Below, one piece after another: positions 18,319-25,943 of a stretch of 27,836 bases of DNA; position 1 is the stretch's first letter, and the number at the start of each line of letters is the position of its first letter. Source of the stretch: Basidiobolus meristosporus CBS 931.73. Its lineage: Eukaryota; Basidiobolomycota; Basidiobolomycetes; Basidiobolales; Basidiobolaceae. The notes beneath the pieces were generated by a model that was not told the origin of the DNA, ran no database searches, and saw only the letters and a list, made by a program, of their open reading frames with translations. The stretch is from positions 1 to 27,836 of the forward strand of contig MCFE01000896.1 in NCBI GenBank assembly GCA_002104905.1, written 5' to 3'. The translations under genes were made by a program, and so were the position numbers.

Positions 18319-20090
18319 TGTTATATCCAAGAGAAAGTGCCATAAACTCTTGAAAGGTTCAACTGAAACAAAGGGACAATTAAGTGAAGAATCTTAGAAT
18401 TGTCAGAGAGTGGCGGAAATATTAGCAGAAAGATTCTGATCTAATATTGGTCTTGGATATGGCTGGGTTGGCTATAAAGGCAATGATATTTGTTTGCTAG
18501 GCAGGCTGGGCTTGGTGTTCTTTGGAGTGCTAGATATACTAGGCTTGGATAGAAACTAGAACAGAATTGTTGGATTCTTATTTTTGCCAAGACAGAATCT
18601 TAATTTTGTTGAGACACACACTAAACCAAAAGGTTCAGTAAACTTTATTTATACTTTTTGGATCAAGTTGAACTAGTAAGCGCCAAGGGACTGGATTGAT
18701 TGAAATCAAATTGGGTGTTCATAGGTGCATAAGATAAATGAAAATTACATCATCAATGAACTGATGTCTTGGCAACTGCACAGTGGTTGGATAGATCTCA
18801 GATGACTAATCACCTGGGAAGGCTTGGTAGATAGGTTGATAACGTAATGACCATTTGAAAATAGATCAGGTGTGATAGCTAAAAATAGATTCTGAGGTGT
18901 GATAAAATGAACTGTAACTGGGATTTCTTATGTTTGGGTTAGGGAAAATCAGTTAGGGTACTAGATTTTCAAACGGTGTGGTGGTGTATAGGTCCAAGGG
19001 AGAGATACATCCAACACTTCTCAAGTGTTTTGTGTGTGGGGTGTTCACTGGGTGCGATAACCTCTGGCAAAAGCTTGCTAGGAATACTTGGGTTCTGTCT
19101 CTAATCTAATGTGAAGGGGAATAAAGCCACAAGCTTGTCAAGGGAAAACTATTGAGCTACAATCCCCAACTTAGTTGGCGTCTTAACAAAAGTATGTGCT
19201 GGGTTCAGCGTCCTTTGAGATGACAATGTACTAAAGCTTCCAAAGTCAAAACAACTGTAAACTCCACCAGCAGGGACTTGATAAGAATGCAGCTTTGGTC
19301 AATAGTTACAAAGACAGAAAAGTATCTTTGCCTGTACAAGAACAAACTTGGGAAAGAATCAAATATAATAAAAGATACCTACTCTGAGTATTCCTCACAA
19401 GTAGTGCCTCCAAGGTCAGTTGGCTGTCAGCGCGGTTTCCTGGGAGTGTCCTGTGGTCTAGAGTTGGAAGTTCAGGTAGCAGCAGGTAGCAGTGATCACA
19501 CTAATCAACAAGTCGGTATATTGATAAAAGGGATGATGATTTATTGTTGAGGGATAGCCTCCCTTATATACTTTTCTTCACTGGCTAAGTGATTACTAAT
19601 CATGGTGTTCCAGAAGGTTCCGGAGTTCAATAGAAATCTTAATGACATCAGAATGACCTAAGAATGTTCTAAGTAGGTGCCGGAAGGTTCTAAGAGGCAC
19701 AGCACATCCAACCAATCAGGAATCAGTATTCTGAAACCTGTGTAACATGGGGATACCATATATGGTATGGAAATGGTAGGGATGGTGTCACGGGTTGATC
19801 ATGTGTCACAGGTACTGGCGCGGGTACTTGCCTAATATAGAAGCACTTGTAACTAGTAATCTTACATAAAGTGAGGGGTAACTTATGCAATAAGGTAAGC
19901 AGGTGTGATAGTCAACCGGCTTATGGGATAGTACTGATTGGGTAAGACAAATGGGATAAAACTAAAATGAGTGTAGTAGGGATATAGGGAAGTAGAAAAT
20001 AAGGGAATGAGCACATCTGTCAGTGGGTGTCACTGTCACCTCACTACAACGGAGTAAAATTGGCTAAGTTTTAAATGTTGATGCACAACA
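18319..20090 (-). repeat. Chromovirus 5' LTR (right), interrupted by a solo LTR
   Basis: The two parts, 18319-18976 and 20053-20090, together make 696 bp and match the left LTR (697 bp). The missing stretch is filled by another LTR. The sequence between this LTR and the gag ATG shows no usual chromovirus tRNA-primer match; it begins with eight T on the minus strand. I therefore cannot name the primer. Confidence 0.88.
18977..20048. mobile_element. Solo LTR of another LTR-retrotransposon family
   Basis: This 1072-bp insertion, absent from the sister LTR, has ends TGTGGTG and CACTACA (imperfect inverted repeats, TG...CA). It is flanked by ACGG at 18973-18976 and 20049-20052; AACGG is possible if the ends are read one base shorter. 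It includes a TATA-like CTTATATACTTTT near 19562 and no convincing protein. A 90-codon frame at 19278-19550 matches nothing I recognise. Size, ends and the short duplication fit a solo LTR left by LTR-LTR recombination. Orientation is unknown. Confidence 0.7.
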
Positions 20091-22563
20091 CATATACCTT
20101 GTATTGCTGGTTACATATACATCTTGCCAGTGTAGGCTTGGTTGCCGCCACCTTTGACATGTATACCTCCTGAAAATATTCAAAGAACATCTTGATATTA
20201 AGCCAGTATACTCCTTCTCCCTGCTGGACTCTAGTCCCCCTTATAGGTGCACTCTGGCTCTTGTTTGTGTGAATTCTATATTGAATGGTGCAGAAACTTG
20301 CATGTGACCAAGAGAAATCTGACAAACCTTGGCATAGTTTTCCTAATAAAAGTTAGTTGCTGGTTGCACCCAACCCTAGTTTGCATTACTTAAGTGATTA
20401 CCCACGCATTGGGGCTGCTTAGCTTCTTAATGCCATATGCACAGGTGTTGCCATGTGTACATCTGTTCTCAGTATTTTACAACTATTTTGGGCTGTCCTC
20501 CATTTTCCAACTCATCACATCCATGACAGACATGAAGGTAGTATTCTTGATGAGATTAGGATATTGTGGTACCTGTGACTTGACTTGTCTTCCTATCTCC
20601 CCACACATCTGCTCCATAAGAAACTCCCAAAAGGTGATGCAAGGTCCAATATTCCCAACACACCAAGCAAGATGGAATAGCAAACGGATATAGTAGCAGC
20701 AGAGATGCACATGCTCCGCTTTGTGTTAGTAGTTTAGCCACTCTAATCCTGTCACAGACTCTTTGCACAAAAGCTGTAGATGCATCAACTTGGCCTTGGC
20801 AATCCACATCTGGATAATTATTCCTACAATGTTGATATATGACTCCCAATGCTTCCAATGTACTCCTAATCAAAATGCCTTCAGAAGGCCAATTGAATAA
20901 ATAAATATCCAGTTTATCCAGTACTTGCACTTGTATTGTTGCATATGTATATGAATGTTGGTTGGAGCCAAGAGAAGTACTTAGGGTAGCAGATGCTCTG
21001 TAGTAACCTACCCATTCTTTCAGATTTCTCCTGTATCTTAAAGGGCCCATTTGGCTTGAAATGCCCCATGTACAACTTTGTCATCAGTATGGGGATATTG
21101 TTGACAAGCAAATGCATTGCTCCCAGTGGAAAGCTTTTGCTCCAGCAGAAACCCACTATCTTAAGTATCTCCAGTTTCTGATTAATTCCATATTCTGGCC
21201 AATGGCTTAAAGCTTGACAACTTTACTGCAATTGCATGCTGACTTCTGTATGTTCTCTCTGTGGAAAGATGATGCTGTTAGTGTTCGTGTTTGGGCAATA
21301 TCAAGGTGTGTAAGTTATGGAGTAAGTCCCCTGGATCTTACACATCTGACTGCAATACTATCAATGTGCCAGAAAAAGCCAGCTAACTTGCTGATGGCTG
21401 GGGTATCTCAAATGCAGATAATAATGTGCACTTTTACATGACAGCCATTTACTGTTGTCCCACTTAAAACCATCCAATATTCTTCCAGTAATGGATACAG
21501 GTAGCTATCCAGGTTGGATTGTGATTTAGGCCCAGATACCATTGAGACTACCATCAGACTTCTGCTCTGTTGCTGTAAGATAAGTAGCAGATTTAGGATT
21601 ATGAGAATCAGCAGCCAGTAAGATTTGCTGAAAGAGTACTTGTTTAATGAGAATCCATCAAGTGTCAAGATAAAGGCATATGTTGCACATAACTTCAAAG
21701 TAGCCTTTGCTTCTTAGCTGCTTGTAATGTTTGCCGTTGAATATATCTGATATGTTTGCACTTGATTGATACTGGGTGTGGTACTTTATAGCTTCACAAT
21801 ACTTGTTGGACTGCATGAGCTGCCTGAGAGGGGGTATTACCAAAATATATCCATGTTGTGAACAAAGTTTTCCCCCAACAGTGGTCAATTCCTGACATAT
21901 CAGGCACCTTGTAATGGCAGAAGTTATGATGTGAATTTCATGCAACTGTTTACAAATGCAGGATCAGGACAATCTCTAGGTCATATGTTGCCAGCTGCAT
22001 GACAGTTTTCCATCTATACCAAGTACATGGTAAGTTGCATCCTGGGATGATTTTGGCAAGTAGTAGTAGTAAATCCTCAAAGCCCCCATTACTGATATTA
22101 GTGAAAATGCATCACTTCTCTAACTACCACATCATATCATTTGTGCAATTATGGATTACTGGGCTCACTTGACCCCATAAAGTATCCTTGAAATTTTTTT
22201 CTATTGGTGTTGTATCATTGCATAATGGGATCTTGCCAGGATCACACAGGGTACTGTTGTTAGGGAATATAAGCTCACAATTCATTAGTTAGCCTGCTTC
22301 TTCAGAGCTATGACTCTGCAAGCCATATTCAGAAGGCTGGGGTGAGCCTAAAAGCATCACATACTCATCTGACTCAGTTTGCACAAGGTGACAAGTATAG
22401 ACAGATGCCATTTTGGAAGTATCAAGTGACTGGCAAGATATTGTTGGTACAGCAGTGACTGGTGAAAGGTCAAATATGACTTGTGTGGCAAAATGCTGGC
22501 TGTGATCTTTGTAATACTTCCCATCCTGTCTGTATGCTTTATGGCTCAGAGGCTTGCTACAAT
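20091..22563 (-). pseudogene. Decayed CACTA-like transposase, copy R3 main piece (3 of 3)
   Basis: Read leftwards from 22563, it gives most of a tnp2-type transposase in broken frames. There is an N-terminal block (22289-22560), then NKYCEAIKYHTQYQSSANISD and FNGKHYKQLRSKGYF (21658-21945), and DGFSLNKYSFSKSYWLLILI with VSGPKSQSNLDSYLYPLLEE (21408-21698). KSFPLGAMHLLVNNIPILMTK lies at 20914-21156, a helical segment ending VCDRIRVAKLL at about 20730-20900, and GPCITFWEFLMEQMCGEIGR at 20483-20710. These match the tnp2 order (PGPK, GDxPAxS, FPxDxMH, GPxxxFWxFPMER). Frameshifts and stops prevent a full product. The Harbinger-like element is inserted at its N-terminal side. Confidence 0.78.
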
Positions 22564-22660
22564 AGACTTGTTCCATTGTACCGTGCCAGGGCGCGCGGCG
22601 CAATCTGCGGTTGCAAAGAACAATCAGGCGCAATATTATAGCTACCAGAAGGCAGGATTG

Positions 22661-22720
22661 TTCTTGGACAATTTTGCACTATGCGGGACAATCTTGCACA
22701 CTATGGCACAATCTGACACG
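22661..22720 (+). repeat. Subterminal 10-bp-periodic array of the Harbinger-like element
   Basis: Six consecutive decamers share a GGACA/GCACA-type core at fixed phase: the blocks ending at 22670, 22680, 22690, 22700, 22710 and 22720 end ...GGACA, GCACT, GGACA, GCACA, GGCACA and GACACG. The best-conserved unit reads TGGCACAATC. The same spacing and core occur in MITE-1 and in element A. It is likely a transposase-binding array. Confidence 0.6.
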
Positions 22721-22750
22721 ATGAGGTTGGCGCGGATGATTGCACCAACT

Positions 22751-22768
22751 CGTAATGCTTGCATTACG
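22751..22768. repeat. Perfect 18-bp inverted repeat
   Basis: CGTAATGC-TT-GCATTACG has arms of 8 bp and a 2-bp centre, in the left subterminal region of the Harbinger-like element. It may be a protein-binding site of the element; nothing else supports a function. Confidence 0.6.
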
Positions 22769-22809
22769 TGCGCAATCGGATACCGCTATAATGGCAGGTA
22801 AAATCCGGT

Positions 22810-23306
22810 ATTTGGATATGTTTCTTTAATGTAAATGGAAATAAATGTGTATCACACTATAAACTACACTGTTACTTACCATTTTGGTTACCCTCACTCC
22901 AATTGGACAGTATCTCAGTGGTTAATTGGTCCAAAAGTATCCTGAAGCTGGCAGCCCCCAATTGGCTCATTGACTACTGAAAAAGCTACCTGATTCGCCA
23001 TCAAATATCCCATTTTGCCCATTGAGCAAGTAAATCCCTGATCCTAGTGATTGGGCAAGGTGTCATAGCTAGCACGCAAGCAATCGTGTAGGTGCGAAAC
23101 AGATCCAATAGCTGCACTGGTATTACAGATGACGTATATATATGCAGGGTGTTTATTTATAAGGGTTCTGTCTCAAATGTGAGACAACCTTGATATTACT
23201 TATATCAAAAATTTGATGATCACTGATTTGCGATGGCTCAATTCGGATTGCAAAAAAAAAGGGTTGTCGGGATCATTACAAATGTGAGAGATTCAAAGCG
23301 ATCGCA
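22810..23306. other. Non-coding left flank of the Harbinger-like partner gene
   Basis: This AT-rich stretch lies between the subterminal array and the 3' end of the minus-strand gene. At 23169-23186 there is a perfect inverted repeat TGTCTCA-AATG-TGAGACA (7-bp arms, 4-bp loop), about 120 bp past the stop codon of the minus-strand gene, with related GTGAGAG bases at 23284. I see no gene or polyadenylation signal I would defend. Confidence 0.45.
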
Positions 23307-24548
23307 TCATCTTCTCCTGGGTTTTTTTCTCACAGGGATTACTACTGAAGCATTTGGTAGTGACTCGCTTTGCACACCTATACTACTTCCTGGCTGACTA
23401 TCATCTTGGCTACTTGTGTATTCGTAGTCAGTATTTTGCCTCCTAGTTGATGAGTGCGATGCTGCAGCTTGGCCGCGCTGAATTGCTCCAACTGAACCAA
23501 CTGAACCAACTGAACCGGCCTGTAGTGCCACGCGCTGACGCATTCTTTTACTTGCCAAGGGCTCCGGTGGATGAGTCACTTCATGTTGGTCATCATCAGT
23601 CAGTTCACCAGAAGTAACTTGCTGATGGTCAGGCAAAACGGCACGTGCAGGCGCGCCTTGACGCGTTGAGATGGCCCTTGGCTGAGTTCAATATGATGCC
23701 GCATGTTGACGCAACTTGGTCCGCTCCAATGGACTTGTGTCTAAATGAGCAGTTTGGCAAGTTCTGGTAGTTTTGCTCTGAAGCACGCGCGTTGGCTCGA
23801 CGCGGGGCGTTCTGGTAAAGGGTGTTGGCGTGGTCTGGACTGACATGCGCTGGCGCGCTGTGGTTGCAAGAGATGGTAGGGAATCCAGCGAGGCGTGCTG
23901 GCGCAATCTGGACAATGTTGCTTGCGGTCTGTATTCTTCCTCCTGAAGCTCACCATCTGATTCCTCAAGGTATTCACTTACCCTCTGTCTGATACTTTGG
24001 GGCTGTTGCCTGGATGAGTCCTGTGTATATTGCTCTCGGAAGCCACTTAGCTCTACTAATATATCACGTAGTACATTAGTCATTTGAGGCAAAAACTCAT
24101 TCAAAATCTCTTTGGTTCCCAAAGTTGAGGCACAAACGGACGCGTCTGGCCCATACTGTGCAAATTGCGCGCGAAATTGTTCCCGCGTGGCTTCCTCGTC
24201 AAATCCCCTCACTCTCAGCTCATTCTTGATTTCAATACTTGTCTTGTTATATATCTTTTTACATACATCAGCTGGCATCTTGATGTAGAACTCATGCCAC
24301 AGCTTTCTACTCAAATTCTTCCATCTTTGTCGACTCTCTGAGGTATCTAGTTCTGCTAGATTAATCAGTAGTGCCCAAATATCTGTATGAAGGCTCATCA
24401 TAGACACTTGGGCCATACTAAAATCATTTGGCAAGAACTCAAACGGATCCAACATTGACTTTTCCGGTCCGGACCGCGCTTGTGAGCTGGGGGATGGGTT
24501 TTGTCTGGGTTGTACTAAAGATGAGTTGAGGCTTGGTATGGGGACCAT
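23307..24548 (-). pseudogene. Harbinger-like element second gene, split by one in-frame TGA
   Basis: The ATG at 24548 opens 286 codons that end at a TGA (23688-23690). The same frame then continues open to a stop at 23307, giving 414 codons in all including both stops. The first third (about residues 30-150) is helix-rich and folded-looking (WALLINLAELDTSESRQRWK, then KLWHEFYIKMPADVCKK). The rest is low-complexity, rich in Arg, Gln, Ser and Thr, with repeated LRQ/TRQ/RQR units, a GSVGSVGSVG run, and a basic end RKKPRRR that could act in nuclear import or DNA binding. The position, divergent to the transposase, is that of the Myb/SANT-like partner of PIF/Harbinger elements, but I do not see a clear Myb signature. 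The TGA may be a C-to-T change of CGA, or the natural end. Confidence 0.6.
23488..23514 (+). repeat. Three 9-bp tandem repeats in the partner gene
   Basis: CCAACTGAA occurs three times in a row and encodes the GSVGSVGSVG run on the minus strand. As the unit keeps the reading frame, length changes here would be tolerated. Confidence 0.85.
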
Positions 24549-24905
24549 AGCAACGGATTTGGATACTTATACAGCAGTATATTGGCATCAACCTGGTCTT
24601 ATATGAAATATATGAAAACTAAAGTGATTGTTGAATTTTCCATATATTATGCATGATGCATCTTGGATTGCGTTGACACGGATCAGATCACATCAATTGC
24701 AGATTTCCTATTTGATTATAGACCTATGACTAAAGCATCAATAAAAGTACCAGGGCATTGTTTGCGGATGATTTTTGCGACATAATGATGGGATACATGG
24801 CAATTGATGGAGATTTAACCATAATGTGTTAAAAATCAGATAAATAATGCAGATCGCGCCAAATCAATTCAAACCGCCACCATACAATCATCCATCAATT
24901 TTAAT
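24549..24905. promoter_or_regulatory. Intergenic region between two divergent transposon genes
   Basis: These 357 bp separate the ATG of the minus-strand partner gene (24548) from the ATG of the transposase (24906), so promoters for both must lie here or upstream within the genes. AT-rich TATA-like stretches (TATGAAATATATGAAA near 24601) are visible, but I cannot place start sites. Confidence 0.5.
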
Positions 24906-25581
24906 ATGACTTACTCATCTGAATGGTCTTTTCTCATCAATCCCATCACTACCACTGGATTTCCTTTTGACACACTGGAGGAGATCTATTCCAAGTACTG
25001 TGGACCATCAACCCCAATCTACTCAAGGAGATCCCTTGTTAAGCTTCTCTGCTATTACAAGAACTATTGCCCTACAAGGTTTCATCCCACCATCCATGGC
25101 AACAAAAGTCCTAGAAGCTTTCATTCCCAGCTGACAGCAATGGAGAACCACCTTGCAGAGGGTATGAATGACTTAGAGCAAGCTTGGAATACTAGGTTCA
25201 GAAGCTCCAATAGACTTCCATATCCCAGAGTGTTCAGCAACAGGTTCCATATCAGGAGTATTTTGGATACCTTCCCAGTGAGGATTAACAGACCTTCTAG
25301 AGGGCAGTGGCACTTTTATTCTGGCAAGTACAAGGCACACTGTGTGAAGTTTCAAGCACTGTCTGACATTGAGGGTAACATCATCTGGTTTAGTGGGTCA
25401 TTTGCTGGAAGTAGGCATGACAAAGCACTCTGGGTAGAGAATCATCCTGAATTCAGTAGAGGGGAGAAATGTATGGCAGACTTGGCCTATATAGGAGAGG
25501 ATTGTCAGAGATTAGGATGTATTACAGCTTATAGGAAGCCAAGGAATGGTGTGCTTAGCAGGAAGCAGAAGCTCTACAATG
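24906..25581 (+). pseudogene. PIF/Harbinger-like DDE transposase, cut by copia-2
   Basis: The first 225 residues are intact. They show the DDE_Tnp_4 (HARBI1-like) pattern: ILDTFPVRINRP with first catalytic Asp D121, HFYSGKYKAHCVKFQALSD, then GSFAGSRHDKALW with the second Asp D172, and MADLAYIGEDC (D192) in place of the family's GDxGY. The third acidic residue and the C-terminus are missing because the copia-2 LTR starts at 25582; the stop at 25587 is LTR sequence. The remainder should lie right of copia-2. In this superfamily the transposase cuts at terminal inverted repeats and leaves 3-bp target duplications. Confidence 0.82.
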
Positions 25582-25931
25582 TGTTGTAAAAATTCGTATT
25601 TTCCACCTAAATATTCACCTAACTTAGTCACTTAGATCATCACCTTCAAATCCTAGAGAATACTGACCAAATTCCTTGTCGGGATTTACTTAGAATATTT
25701 TCACCAAAATACCAGGTACCCAGAACATGAAAATTCTCAAAGTTGTCCAAACAGCCCCAAACTTTGCACACATGTTCTTGGGACCTTCCTTAACCTATTC
25801 TACGTGTTTGTAATGCCAAGACCATGTAAAAGTATAAATACTACTTTTACATTCAATAAATCATTAAGTGAAAACCACATAATCTACTTGTTCTCCCAAT
25901 CACTTCCAATATCTCCAAGACTCTTACAACA
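25582..25931 (+). repeat. Copia-2 5' LTR
   Basis: It begins TGTTGTAAAA, ends CTTACAACA, is 350 bp, and matches both copia-1 LTRs throughout. It carries TATAAATACTACTTTTAC near 25835-25855 (TATA-like) and AATAAATCATT just after. Confidence 0.92.
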
Positions 25932-25943
25932 GGTTATGAGCCC
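25932..25943 (+). other. Copia-2 primer binding site (half-tRNA iMet type)
   Basis: GGTTATGAGCCC directly abuts the LTR and is complementary over 12 bases to the conserved anticodon arm of initiator tRNA-Met (GGGCUCAUAACC). Priming would need the cleaved 5' half of the tRNA, as known for Drosophila copia. It contains the ATG at 25936 that opens the coding frame. Confidence 0.8.

Larger units (their letters stand above)
13351..20090 (-). mobile_element. Ty3 chromovirus, complete with 5-bp TSD, coding region damaged
   Basis: Two LTRs (13351-14047 and 18319-20090, the latter enlarged by a solo LTR) flank minus-strand gag-protease and RT-RNase H-integrase-chromodomain genes. Flanks are CATAT at 13346-13350 and 20091-20095. 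The LTRs differ at only about a dozen positions by eye, mostly transitions, so this insertion is younger than copia-1. Damage visible in pol is one in-frame TAG, one single-base frameshift, and an abnormally short protease-RT junction. It sits in CACTA copy R3. Confidence 0.92.

Noticed and set aside
19278-19550. 90-codon open frame inside the solo LTR
   Set aside because: No motif, no partner copy in the window, and LTRs of this size contain such frames by chance.
22661-22800. Regular short repeats considered as a CRISPR-like array
   Set aside because: Period is 10 bp with no spacers, in a eukaryotic transposon terminus; it is a phased site array.
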